This document shows positions 23,143 to 34,138 of a DNA stretch of 64,000 bases, piece after piece. The stretch is from the NCBI GenBank assembly GCA_038373885.1, contig JAWZYV010012538.1:186001-250000 (forward strand). Reading direction: 5' to 3'. The stretch's first letter is position 1. Every line of letters starts with the position of its first letter. Below the pieces are notes generated by a model. That model saw only the letters and a program-made list of their open reading frames with translations, searched no databases and was not told where the DNA came from. This DNA is from Cheiracanthium punctorium (lineage: Eukaryota; Arthropoda; Arachnida; Araneae; Cheiracanthiidae). Made by a program: the position numbers and the translations under genes.

Positions 23143-23455
23143 GGTGGATTCATACCTGCCGCGCTGCACCGCAACCATACCGTACTGTTTCGTCGTTTTG
23201 GACCGTTGGCTATCCGTGCGGCGAGATTGCGGTGCCGCAAGTAAATGTAAATACACCAATGCTCTTCTGTAATTGGCTGTAGCTGTAAAAGCTCTTCTGT
23301 AATTGGCTGTAGCTTTGCGGTCGCTGCGGAATATCTGTTCTCGCCAGATATTGCGCAAACCCTCGGCGCTCGCCGCGCGGTGGCCGTGTTGCTCCGCCAC
23401 GTTACGTCATTGCGGCGACTTAGCGGTGCGGTACGGCCAGTATGAATCCGGCTTT
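23143..23455. mobile_element. GC-rich MITE family C, copy 1
   Basis: The left end is AGGTGGATTCATACCTGCCG and the right end GGCCAGTATGAATCCGGCTTT, forming imperfect inverted repeats. The interior contains two direct copies of GCTCTTCTGTAATTGGCTGT and GCG-rich blocks. It is much more GC-rich than its surroundings. The long open frames across it are a base-composition artefact. Confidence 0.75.
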
Positions 23456-23476
23456 AGAGTTAAACGTCGTTAACTA

Positions 23477-23784
23477 AAGGTGGATTCATATCTGCCGCGC
23501 TGCACCGCAACCATACCGTACTGTTTCGCCGTTTTGGACCGTTGGCTGTCCGCGCGGCGAGCTTGCAGTGCCGCAAGTAAATACACCAATGCTCTTCTGT
23601 AATTGGCTGTAGCTGTAAAAGCTCTTCTGTAATTGGCTGTAGCTTTGCGGTCGCTGCGGAATATCTGTTCTCGCCAGATATTGCGCAAACCCTCGGCGCT
23701 CGCCGCGCGGGAGCCGTGTTGCTCCGCCACGTGACGTCATTGCGGCGTCTTAGCGGTGCGATACGGCCAGTATGAATCCGGCTT
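23477..23784. mobile_element. GC-rich MITE family C, copy 2 in tandem
   Basis: Same family and orientation as 23143-23455, only ~20 bp downstream and nearly identical. It is preceded by TA. Its right end runs directly into the TTAA that bounds the next element. Confidence 0.75.
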
Positions 23785-24118
23785 AAGGTGACCATACGAT
23801 ACGTCCTCGAAATTCGAGGACAGTCCCGAAATATACATCTATTTTTTCATTTTGTCCCCAAATTTAAAGATTTGCACTTTTTTCCCCTGAAAGTTTGTTT
23901 AGTTTATTTCTTTCAGAAAAAACTGAAGAAATAAGAAAAATAAACTAAAAGCGGCATCTACTCAGAGAAACAATGAAATTAGATCTCTGAAAACGTTTGT
24001 TGTCATCGTGTGTTTAGCGTGTACAGACATTCAATAAAGTGTCCGACTATGAGCCAAATTTCCCATTTCAGTTTTGTTAATGATTAATCACTTTTCATGA
24101 AGAACCATGCTTTAAATA

Positions 24119-24220
24119 TCCCAGCAAACACACACAGGTTCTCTGAACATCTATTAACGTTCAGAAAACGTCTTCTGAACGTTAATAGACGTTCAGAGAA
24201 CCTGTGTGTGTTTGCTGGGA
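24119..24220. mobile_element. 102-bp foldback MITE
   Basis: Arms 24119-24166 and 24173-24220 are complementary at 47 of 48 positions around a 6-nt loop. The outer sequence is TCCCAGCAAACACACACAGG. The insertion target is uncertain. Confidence 0.85.
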
Positions 24221-24226
24221 TGAAAT

Positions 24227-24281
24227 TGACGTACGAAAATTTTCTTGCACTAGAATACTTTTTTTAGAAGGTGTACAAAGT
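24227..24281. repeat. half copy of TA-flanked MITE family B
   Basis: The sequence from GACGTACGAAAATTTTCTTG to GAATACTTTTTTTAGAAGGTGTA matches the right end of 13866-14079 and 37181-37392. The left half is missing. Confidence 0.6.
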
Positions 24282-24603
24282 TTCATGAAAAATTAACATA
24301 AAATGATCCATTGTAAAAATTAATATCTTCTGAAAAATACACATACTATTCCAAGAGTTAGATTTTGAATAAATTGCAATATTTCAACATGATGTTCCTT
24401 TCGTATTTCTGGTTTAAATAAATATTTATAAATGAATGAAATACTTCTTTTAATTTATTAAAAATAAGAATACACAATTGATATAAAGAGCTATTAGAGT
24501 TCATTTTTAAGTATCAAAGTCAGTCCCCAAGTTTTCCTTCGATTCGAGGAGGACAATGCTTGTTTTGTCCCCAAAACACTGTTTTGAAATATGGTCGCCT
24601 TAA

Positions 24604-25026
24604 GCCTTGGTTTCCTGCTCGCGTCCAGCGACCTGAGTGATTAATGACCTTAGCGGTGCCTCTCGCGTCCAAAGAACGCGTTTGTTAAAAGTGGTTTGCT
24701 ACCCGCGCCAGCGGCGCTTCCCTAGGAGCGGGGACGTCCAGATCTGGTGGACGAACGGCGCTTGCCTTCGAGAATTCGTGGAAGAAAGAAATGCACACGA
24801 TCCAACGTACCTTGGATTTTAACGAATTCACATTAAATGAGTATTAATAAGTAGTTATTTATTGTGAATGGAGAATATAAGTACTAATTAATGCTTGATT
24901 AAACAGAACTTAGCAGTCGCATATTTTCATAAATCGCATTTTTTTTCATAATTATATACTCAATGATACAAAAGAATAAAAAAATATATTTACATGTTAC
25001 AAATGTATATACTGTTTGCTATTACA
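24604..25026. other. interval without recognised features
   Basis: A GC-richer stretch at 24604-24790 gives a 61-codon frame without recognisable content. The rest is AT-rich. Confidence 0.4.
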
Positions 25027-25232
25027 CATATGCATAGAGGTCTGCGCCGCACGGAAATTCGCGGCGGCGGCGTAACGACCTCAGAAACCTGGCGGCGCGC
25101 CGCGGCGTGGAAATTTTTTTGAAAATGGGCATACGCGTACAAACACACACACACACACACCTATGTATAAATTGACGCTAAAAGATTTTTTAAGAATATG
25201 AAAACTAGTCTTGAGTATGACTTTCTGTTGTT

Positions 25233-25390
25233 GTGGGATTACGGCCAATTAGCTACATGTTAGTTCTAAGCCGAGCTGTGGAGTGCTCACCGTGGGGGTC
25301 TTTCTAAGGGGTCCTAACAAGCATTTCGGAGGAAACGACGAAAACTCCGAACGGTTAGGTCGACGGACGCGACCTGCGTTTGAACCAGAC
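25233..25390 (-). repeat. tRNA-related SINE, 5'-truncated
   Basis: Matches the SINE at 53115-53322 from the tail to the B box (GGGGTCCTAACAAGC, AAAACTCCGAACGG, then the complement of a B box, GGTTCAAACGC on the minus strand). The A-box head is missing. Confidence 0.65.
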
Positions 25391-26460
25391 TACACAAAAT
25401 TTTTTAAGAACATGCAGCCGTTACAATGAAAATAAGTTGACAAACGTTTATTAAAAAAATTGCCATTACCATTCGGAAATGGAAATAGAAGTTCAGAATT
25501 AAAATAGGAGTAGGAAACTGCTTTTTCAAGCAAAGAAATAAAAATGAGAATAGTTGTTCATTTTGGTTGCCGGAGGGCAACTGACTCTTTTGTTTTACCA
25601 CCGCCATCTTTGGAATAATGCAATGAGTGAGGTGAAAGATAAGTGGCGCTAATTACGCTGCTTGCTTATCTGGATATAAGAACGATTTAAATTAATATAT
25701 TTTATAACAAGAATGGCTTAAATAATACTGGTGTTAGAATGTAAAATTGATAAAAACTGTATAATAATGCACATTGTTGATAAATACTATTTATGAATGT
25801 TTCATATGTTTTCCTCCTCTAAATTTTTAAGTCTTTATAAATTTTAAATAATAGAACAAAGCTATTAAATTTAGCTAAATCTCATTATAAAATAACAGCT
25901 AATTATGAATACATCAGAATATTTTATACTCTTACCATAAAAATATGGACATTAACGTTTCCAATATATTTTATTCAAAAACAAATCATCATTTTAAGTT
26001 TTTTATGCACCTTTATCATGAGTTCTAAATTTAGTAGATTTGTTTTTTCATTTGAAATGTGCTATTATATGTGTGTGTTATACAAAGTTTTTGTCAATTT
26101 TACATTCCAACACAAGTATTTGTTAAGAGTTCTTGTTATAAAAAATATTACTTAAAATCGTTCGTGTCTTAGGATAGAGAGGTAACGTAAGTAGCTGGTC
26201 CTCTCCCATTGCATTCTTCCAAAGATGACAAGTAAACTGGATAAAACTAGGGAATAGTGGTTTTACTCGCGCATTTAAAAATCTGATTGGTAGCTGTAAA
26301 TTTCGACCCTTGCTCACTACTAATTTTTCCTTTGCAGTTTAAACTTAAAATATGTCCATAATTTTATATTAAAATAAAATTGTTCAAAAATAGTGGTGGA
26401 AAATGTTCCAATAAAATCGGAACGGATGGCATCAATGATATAGTGATGGGTAGCTTAAAT

Positions 26461-26995
26461 CTGTGCTCAACAACCTTTTTATCCCCACGAAGACGAACCG
26501 GCCAACGTTTGATAATTTTACCGCGGTCCGTTGAGGGTGGGATGGCGAGGGCGTTGAATGTTTCTAATTTAGATTGGTTTGATTTAATAACTTTAATTGA
26601 ATTGTATTTAAACATGACTCCAAAATAAAATACAGTTACACAGTATTTTATTTTGGAGGTACAATTATACAGGAGGTACAATATACAAAGTGATGCAGCA
26701 TTTCAACCGGCAGAGTTGTTGTCTGGAATAGTTTTAAAGAAAGAACAGTTATTCTCTATTTTATCACTGTAATTTTAATTCATGATCTTGAACTCTTTAA
26801 TAAACAACAAAAAGAAAAGAGAAATAGTAAAAGAATTCCAATATTTCTTCTATTACAAAGGTATAAATCAACACAAACACGACAAAGTCCCAAAAACCCG
26901 AGAGAAATACACCAAATAAATAAAATCCAAAGAATTTAATGTTCCTTGGCGGCCCGGTACTATTTGATCCGAGGACCGGGGGTTGTGGACCAATG
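26461..26995. mobile_element. hAT-like element, 535 bp, TSD GCTTAAAT, nested
   Basis: GCTTAAAT flanks both sides exactly (26453-26460, 26996-27003). The left end is CTGTGCTCAACAACC and the right end read inward is CATTGGTCCACAACC. The sub-terminal sequence includes GAACCGGCCAACGTTTG, and the hairpin CCAAAATAAAATAC/GTATTTTATTTTGG lies at about 26621-26658. It is inside 25035-27471 and therefore younger than it. Confidence 0.9.
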
Positions 26996-27479
26996 GCTTA
27001 AATAATTAGTGAAATATTAAGAATTAATGAAAGATTTATTTTTTAATTTAAATAAAGATATGAATTAAGTTTCAAGGAGGGGGGAGGAGGGCGGGATGAA
27101 GATTGCTCTGTAAAAAATTATGAAAATGGCTATTTTTATGGGGGGTTTTTTTTCAGTTTCCTACTAATGATAGAAATGCAACTTGCGTTTCAAACAATCA
27201 AGTAATCTTTTAATTTGGATACTTTTTTTCCAAGTCAATATTGATAAAATTTAATTTTTCAAAAAATTTTGTATTTGATGTTCTCAATTCGGAGCATTGG
27301 CCAGTAAAGAATCCAGAAAAAAGTAAGCAGTTGAAAGTTTAGGTGCAATTTTTAAAAAAGTTTTGAAGCCGATTGTACGCTGCGGCATATAATCGTCCTT
27401 TATCGGCGCGCCGGCTTAGACCTCGGCGGCGGCGGCGTGGTACAAATGACCGGCGGCGGTGCAGACCTCTACATATGCA

Positions 27480-28059
27480 TTGAATGAGATGTGAAAAATA
27501 TCAAAATACATTTTGTACATTCTTTTTTCTAAACAAATAAGGTTTAATTCATCATTAAGTATTAATTTTGTATTTAAAGGAACTTTGTACCCGAAATATA
27601 CTAAAAAACGAATTTTCAATTCTGTCTAGAAATGCCCTGTGATTCTTTATTGTGTTTAGGTAAGCAAATTTTTTAAAAACATCATATTTTACTTTTTGTT
27701 TCTTAATTCCATCTAGTGCTGTAACTTGTGTTTACGAGTTCCAGGGGCGAGAGTGAATCTAGGGGCCCTTTTAATGTTATATTTGGTAAAAATGAAAATA
27801 AATTAGCACGTACATACATTTGTATGTACTCAAAGTCAGAATTAAACGCTTTTTGATAATAACAGATATAACATGTAAGTATGTAGTCAATACAAAAAAT
27901 AAATAAATAAATAAATGAATAAAAAGAAAAAAATAAAGAAAAGAGAGGAAGAAAAAAAAATTCCAAGAGGTATGAAAAATAGTTAGATGCATTTTGAGGC
28001 CCCTACGTGTCGGGGTCCGGGCATTCGCCCCGCTCTTCCGCTTTGCACTGATTCAATCA
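27480..28059. other. interval without recognised features
   Basis: AT-rich. (AAAT)n-like repeats lie at about 27896-27920. GGGGCCC and GGCCCCT blocks at 27760 and 27995 may be ends of a decayed MITE, but no duplication was found. Confidence 0.4.
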
Positions 28060-28357
28060 TTATGTACCTCTCGGCCTAGATCCATCGGGCAGATAATTTT
28101 CCGTAATTTCCCAATAACTTCTAACAAAAGATAATATGAAGTTAAACAACTCCCGCGAAACTCTAAAATATTCACGAAATTTTGTTTCGTCGTCTTTTAG
28201 ATGCCTTTGAACTAAAATATTAAAAGCTCCTTCATCCTCTCTTTTTTAAAAATATTTCTTGGTGATCTTTTCTTACAAAAGCCGATGAAATGAATTCTTC
28301 TTCTTGCTCTTCATCTAATACAAGAGTAATAATTTCATTTTCAACACTTTCAGCCAT
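28060..28357 (-). pseudogene. PIF/Harbinger-type nuclease, N-terminal fragment
   Basis: From the ATG at 28357 the frame reads MAESVENEIITLVLDEEQEEE to QEIFLKK. It then needs a one-base frame change in the A/G run near 28247 to continue as REDEGAFNILVQRHLKDDE and TKFREYFRVSRELFNFILSF. That order (acidic N-terminus, then the LVQ-LK-DE-FREYFR-S-F block) is the conserved start of HARBI1/ALP1-like nucleases. The DDE catalytic core is absent. The frame ends near GAG|GTACAT, which could be a splice donor, followed by TAA at 28060-28062. A truncated pseudogene is the simplest reading. Confidence 0.7.
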
Positions 28358-28693
28358 TTTCAGTGAGCAAAGCGTTTTCAGCTTAAAACGAAGAATGTCT
28401 GCCCAACAACCGTTGTTCAGAAAGTGGACGCAGAAAAATGCCGCGCGCCAGTAGAAAACCACCCTTTCGCGACAGCTGTGGACGTGGACAGTTTTTCACA
28501 GATGTCACCCCGGGTACATTTTAGCGGTTGTCAAAGGCAAGCGATTGCCGTCCATGCCAGTAGGAAACCGGAGCTGTCGCTAAGCAACGGGCCTGCTCAT
28601 GAATTGCCACCGCTAAAAATGAGTTTATCATTGAGGCCTGCTTTCCCCATTTGCAGTGTTCTATTTTATTATTCTAAGTATTATAAATATTAT
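28358..28693. other. interval between the Harbinger fragment and the next element
   Basis: Moderately GC-rich. GGGCCTGCTCATGAATTGCC at about 28588-28607 resembles a Harbinger end but points away from the fragment. No promoter or other gene recognised. Confidence 0.4.
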
Positions 28694-28701
28694 ATTATTT
28701 T

Positions 28702-29429
28702 CAGTGGCGGCTCGTGGGATACAGCAAGTACAGCCGGGCTGCACTTGAAATTATCAACACATACTTTAAAATAATTTATTCTACTAACTTTCTTAAATTC
28801 AGATAAGAATTATGGAATTTCTATGATAAATTTTTAAAAAATCTAAAACAAAAAACAACGCGTTGTAGTAACTGCCGGATCGCTCATTCAGGAAAAAGCC
28901 TTTTAATCTTCCCGCAATTCAACTGTGAGTCTTGGTACAGCCGAGGCCTCCGAGAGAGGAGAAAGAATCTTTCTCCTCTCTCGGAGGACCTGTGCTTTTA
29001 AAGATCTTTTAAAATTATTGATATCTGAATTAAAACAACGCCTTTTTATGAGGACATCACTGACCGATTCGCAAGTTTAAAAGAAAGGAGGATTGATTTG
29101 ACTTATAAAAAATAAGTAAGTTTTCTTTTTTTTTTCTTTCTTTCTTTCCTTCTGAAGTTATCGTTACAAAAGAAAATTCTAAGAAAACTTTGAATCAGAC
29201 ACGGATTAATGCAATTTTGAGGATAAGAGCGGCTGGTTGAAATTTATGTAAATTTTATGAAAGTAAAATAGGATCTCTCGCATTTTTTATGTAATTTCTT
29301 TTTCCTCGGTGAGGGCTTAATCCGTTTTCGAATTCAGTAACAAAGATTTTCCATTCCTGTGGGGAGGAAGGGGGGGGGAGCTCATATGCTTCCGGCTGCA
29401 CTAATAGTTTTGACCACGGGCCGCCACTG
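28702..29429. mobile_element. hAT-like element, 728 bp, TSD ATTATTTT
   Basis: The left end is CAGTGGCGGCTCGTGG and the right end read inward is CAGTGGCGGCCCGTGG (15 of 16). ATTATTTT flanks both sides exactly (28694-28701, 29430-29437). No coding capacity. It contains an exact hairpin, annotated separately. Confidence 0.93.
28947..28987. repeat. perfect 20-bp-arm hairpin inside the 728-bp element
   Basis: CCTCCGAGAGAGGAGAAAGA (28947-28966) is followed after one base by its exact complement (28968-28987). Confidence 0.92.
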
Positions 29430-29437
29430 ATTATTTT

Positions 29438-31322
29438 AAAACAATTTTTTTATAGTTTTGTCGTACTAAAGAACTTTAGATGTAGGTAATCGTTTTGTGA
29501 ATCTTACGCCGTTTTCTCTCATGAAAATTTATCATAAAATTCGAACATTTTGCTCTGAATGTAAAGGTAAGTGAGCACTTTTATAATTTATTTAGAAATT
29601 CTAAAAATATGTATGTAAATCATGTTTAGTGAATAATTACTCATGTGTTATTTATAAATAAATTATTTTAATCAAAAACCGTATTACTTGAGTAGTTTAT
29701 TCTTGTAAAGAAGCATGACGTTGTGATACTAGTTAGACAATTTAATTTTGCCAGTTGAAAATGTTAATTATCAGTTAGATATGCCTTGATTATGTGATTC
29801 AGGCTTACATCTGGTAAGTGCAGAAATACAGTAAATTATACATTATTGATTTTTGCATGTTTATATAGAAACTTCAAATGTAGTTAATATTTTGTACAAG
29901 CGTTCATTATGCTTGCGCAGTTCCAAAGTTCGATTGAGAAAGCGACAAAAGAATAACATATACTACGTGAAATGTCTTTATTAAAGAATAATTAATTCAG
30001 GGATCGCGCTATAGAGCATATTTTATCAATTTTCTCCAATATACAGGATATCCCGAAAACACTGAAATGCGCTTTAATACATCATTTGTTAAAGATTAAT
30101 GTTAAATTGTTTAAAATAACGTAGGAAATACGACTACGTTCATGAAATATTCATTATAAAAATGTCTTTCTCATTTGTGTATTCAGTTATTTTAAAGTAT
30201 ATTAAATATCCACTTGTGAAACTAAAATAAGCAATCGTGAATCATGAGAGTAATCTCTACTTTGTTTTTTCTTCAAATTATATGCATCTATTTTCTTAAT
30301 GCCAATATGTATCATAGCAAACAAATTAATAATGAGTTCGCACTTGAATTAGTAACACAATTCATACTTAAAACTACATTAAATAATGTTTGAAAGCACT
30401 GGGAAGCTTAAGAAATGCCTGATGTATACGTGAAGACTCGAGCCTCTTTGGATGACTCATCAAAATACATGCGCAGGCCCGTTACTAATTGCGAAGGCCC
30501 CGGTTAAACACATGGTTCCGTGTTTAAGGCGATTCTTCTGACGGAGCGGAAGTCCATCATTCCGATCGCGACATCTGGTGGCAAAAAATATTCATGGTGA
30601 GTAGGAGGGTCCGAACTGTCACAGCTGACAGTGGGGGGGTCTCTGCAAACGCGGGTGCGTTTCCACTTTTCAGGGAAGAAATGTTATCGCTAATTGTGGT
30701 CAAGCAGGGTTGTCGGGGAATGAGCGGAGGAAAGAGGAAGAATATAAATAATCACTGGCTGAGAAGTGAAAATGGAAGAAATGATATTTTCCTAAACTGT
30801 GGGCAATTGCATGAGAATTAGAATGCATAGAAAATGGCAGCACTTTATGTTTTTTATTCAAATTTTAAATTGACTTCCTAAAATTTTTTATCGATTGATT
30901 TTTTCCATTCTTGGGTCTCTGTTTCATTCATCAACCTACCCACTTGCACGTTGAAAAACACAAATCCGAATCCATCAATTCAATTAAAAAACAAAAAAAC
31001 AAAAATACGTTATGGCTGATTGTGGTCAAGCAAGATTGCTTGGAGGAAGTATGAGAAAAGGAGAATGATGTAGCTGAAAATATTCCAGCGCCAGAATGAT
31101 TTTTTCCCAAATTGCGAGGAAAAATGTTTACGCCAGAATTAAGAGATATTCTAACGATCAGTGTTTGTTCTATTTTTTTTTTTTTTTTTTTTTTTTAATC
31201 AAGGCTCTGACTTTCCTCCATCCGATTTCTGTCTACTCCCCTTCCAATTCTGGGAAAGGGGAATTTATTTAATTATCCAAGATCAAAATTGAATTCTAAA
31301 TGCGCTGAGATACCGTAACCTG
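29438..31322. other. interval without recognised genes
   Basis: Mostly AT-rich. Two diverged direct repeats are visible: about 30680-30820 and 31010-31150 share ATTGTGGTCAAGCA and similar following sequence. A T-run lies at 31174-31197. Confidence 0.45.
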
Positions 31323-31488
31323 TGTAAGGAAACAGGAAACACGGAATCCCTAGATTATCACGAGATTATAAGTTTGGCAACACATATGACTATTATTCAA
31401 AATTGTAATAAAATTAAGTTAGTTCTCGATATATTTTTCTACGGCTGTGTTAAAGGAATAAAAGTTCGTTTTGGATCTTGTTATTACA
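31323..31488 (+). repeat. 5' LTR of the outer LTR element
   Basis: TGTAAGG...TTATTACA, matching 39392-39560 base for base except for a few changes. The gag start codon follows 20 bp later, leaving almost no leader. Confidence 0.88.
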
Positions 31489-31508
31489 TTTCAGAAAGTG
31501 GGATTTTA

Positions 31509-32557
31509 ATGGCACTTTTAAAGAATTTGCGGAAAAGTGATTTGCAGTTAATCGCGCATGAATTAGGGGAAACCGTGACAGAGAATTGTAGGATTGTAGA
31601 TTTAAAAAATTTAATTACGATAAGTAAGAAATTCGATGAAGAGTTAATACAAGGGATGATTTTTAATTTGAATGCTGAAAGAGAGAGAGAGAGAGAAGAG
31701 GCTGAATTGAGGCGACAAAATGAGTTGGCGATGAAAAAATTAGAAATGGAAGCCAACACTGTGTCTATGGCTACGTCTGCTAGTGATTTACCATCCAAAC
31801 CAAAAATTGATTGGCAAGCTCAATTACGGCATTTTTCAAAAAATGATGATGTTGGTTTGTTTCTAGTGCATTTTGAAAGAGTTATGAAGAGAGTTAATAT
31901 GGAACCATCGCTATGGATGGCGTGTTTGATCGGCGTTCTGCAAAGTGAAATTGTAGAGTTAATTATGAGAGAACCCGAAGAATTAGCTGAAAATTACGTG
32001 CACGTTAAAGTACTCTTACTTAAGCGTTATAAACTGAGCGCTGAAAAGTTTAGACAGTTGTTCTATTCCCATGCAATTAAAAATGGAAATACTTGGCGAG
32101 AATATTATTATGAATTAGAAACTTATTTTGACGGATGGGTTAATGGACTAGAAATAAAAACGATGGAAGACCTGAAAAATTTAATAATTTCAGATCGTAT
32201 TAAGCAAACCGTGCCTGCAACAGTACGAGAATATTATGTAAGTGAGTGGTCATCATTCAAATCGCCTACAACATTGGTCGATAAAATTGATGAGTATGTT
32301 AAATTGTGTGGCTTATACGGGAAAATAATGAATCGCTTTCGCCTTGTGAACAAGTTAGTGTTAAGAAGAATGATGGAACTGTCATTAACTATAAAGGATC
32401 AGATTCAAAGGTTTGCTACAATTGTTTTGAAAAAGGACATTTCTCACGAGATTGTTTAAAACCAAAGCGGCCGAAGTTTTGTACTGCGTGCCGAACTGAA
32501 GGACATGGCACAAGAGACTGCCCCAAAACGTATAGTAATCCACCACCACTAGTGAAT
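31509..32557 (+). pseudogene. gag of the outer LTR element
   Basis: Starts MALLKNLRKSDLQLIAHELG. The open upstream codons belong to the LTR. A coiled-coil-like, Glu/Arg-rich stretch (about residues 55-85, containing EREREREEAELRRQ) precedes a SCAN/gag-like helical domain that includes WREYYYELETYFDGW. A frame change near 32320-32340 separates it from two CCHC zinc knuckles, CYNCFEKGHFSRDC and CTACRTEGHGTRDC. The frame is then cut by the nested gypsy insertion at 32558-32561 and resumes at 38156. Confidence 0.82.
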
Positions 32558-32561
32558 GCCT

Positions 32562-32967
32562 TGTGGCGTTTTGGACTCGCCACAAGTGCTAAAACAAGAA
32601 ACATATACTAAAATTGACGAGACTCGAGACAGGAGTTGAGTTTTTGAAGGTTGATTATTAAATACACATTTATGTACAAACACTGGCTGCATTCTGCATA
32701 CTTAAATACAAGCAACAGCTTCCGCTGACTGGAATTCGGGAACTCCTTTCCCTCTGAGAGCCGTTTTCTGTCCGACCTCCTCGAACAGTCTCCAAACCAA
32801 CTCTGAGGCTCTCTTCCAGCACCCCGTCTCGGGTTTCCACGCTTCGAGCGGGGTCGGTCGGGAAAATCAAAGGACCCCCTTTGCTCTTGGAATGTGCACT
32901 GGTCAAGTGTGCTTTCCGCATAGAGTCCTTTCAGGTACATTTCTGGGGGGAGTAGTAACTTGTCACA
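32562..32967 (-). repeat. 3' LTR of the nested gypsy element
   Basis: 406 bp. On the minus strand it is directly preceded by a polypurine tract, GGGGAGGGAGT (32968-32978), the expected plus-strand primer site. Confidence 0.9.
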
Positions 32968-33346
32968 ACTCCCTCCCCAATGAAGACAAAAGTTTCCGCT
33001 ATGAAGGGGAAACCTTTTGGCCAAACCAAAACCGTAAGTCACTCTTGAGACAATTCCTCGAGAGGCACGTCCGAATAAAAAAGAAAACACCATTAGCAAG
33101 GCGGACAAAGCTTACATCTTAATTCACTATATACACAAAAAAAAAAAACTTTCTTTCAGGTTTTAAACCTGAAACAGCACTCAGTGTTAAAATCCAGGGG
33201 TCCTTCCCAAATTCAAATACTATGATCTAATACTCACAATTCTTCTGGTAAAAAAAAAAAAAAACACACACACACAAACTATTCTGTAAACTAAACTGCG
33301 AGACGAATACCTCGCAAACACAGCTATTTCCCTGGTGGGACATCTT

Positions 33347-34138
33347 CTAGTCTTCTTGATTTTGGGAACGACTTAAACCGTCTGCATTCCCATGTTTCTT
33401 TTCGGGTTTGTGCTTAATTTTAAACCTATACTGTTGTAGGAACAACGCCCACCTAGTAAGCCGTGCATTTGCTCCCATCATTTTGTTTAAATAGGTCAGG
33501 GGATCGTGGTCAGTTTCTATCACAAACGGATTCCCATCTAAGTAATAACGTAGCTTCCTAATCCCGTATATAGTAGACGCAAGCTCTTTCTCAATGACAG
33601 AGTAATTCTCCGCTCGCGAAAACTTTTTGCTGAGATAAGCCACGGGGTGCTCCTCGTCCCTCTCCCCTTGCGCCAACACAATACCAGCCCCAAAGTTACT
33701 AGCATCCGCTTGAAGGATGAATTCCCTTGCATAATAACCACTCAGACCCAAGAACGAGCGAATTTGCGTTTTTGAAGTCGGAGTTGGAAAATCTTATATG
33801 GCCTTAATTTTCGCTTCAGCGGGAGACCGTTTTCCCGAGCCTACTTCTTTAAACATCGCCCGGAGATCAAATTGAATGGGGTTAGGTAAAGGGTATGGAA
33901 TCTCGGCCTCTAGCTCCACCTCCTTCTCACAGTTCTCATCCATTATAAAATTAACGCACTCGGTTCGATTATAATAGGGTTTCGTAAGGTTTACATGATG
34001 AATCATAGATTTATCTCTTTCCTCTGGCAGGTCTATGAGGTAATTAGTGTCCGAAATCTTGCTAGTCACCGTTCCTGGCCCTATCCAATTTACGGCCCTT
34101 TTGTTTTGTTTTGACGTGGCCAACACCTGATCTCCCAC
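33347..34138 (-). pseudogene. integrase C-terminus fused to RT remnant and RNase H
   Basis: One frame reads MGDQVLATSKQNK and a GPY/F-like NWIGPGTVTSKISDTNYLI, then IHHVNLTKPYY, which ends integrase. After NPIQFDLRAMFKEVG it jumps to SGKRSPAEAKIKAI, a TAA (33794-33796), and the RT connection FPTPTSKTQIRSFLGLSGYY. It then jumps again to RNase H: LQADASNFGAG, VIEKELAS, ETDHDPL and GNADGLSR, with catalytic acidic residues present. The RT fingers and palm are deleted. RNase H lies downstream of integrase. Confidence 0.83.

Larger units (their letters stand above)
23787..24599. mobile_element. TTAA-flanked non-autonomous element, 813 bp
   Basis: TTAA lies on both sides (23783-23786, 24600-24603). 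The ends are GGTGACCATACG on the left and GGCGACCATATT read inward from the right. TTAA duplication suggests piggyBac-like (or Kolobok-like) mobilisation; TA as duplication with a longer repeat is the alternative. Both halves carry TCGAGGACA and TTTGTCCCC motifs. It is interrupted by a foldback MITE (24119-24220). Confidence 0.65.
25035..27471. mobile_element. hAT-like non-autonomous element, 2.4 kb, TSD CATATGCA
   Basis: The left end is TAGAGGTCTGCGCCGC and the right end read inward is TAGAGGTCTGCACCGC (15 of 16). CATATGCA flanks both sides exactly (25027-25034, 27472-27479). GCGGCGGC-rich sub-terminal blocks lie at both ends. No transposase. The interior contains a SINE fragment and a second hAT-like element, and is otherwise AT-rich. 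Confidence 0.9.

Noticed and set aside
22980..23795. Overlapping Arg/Ala-rich frames on the minus strand
   Set aside because: They lie in a GC-rich MITE present in three copies, are open in several frames at once and differ between copies by frame-changing indels. Composition artefact.
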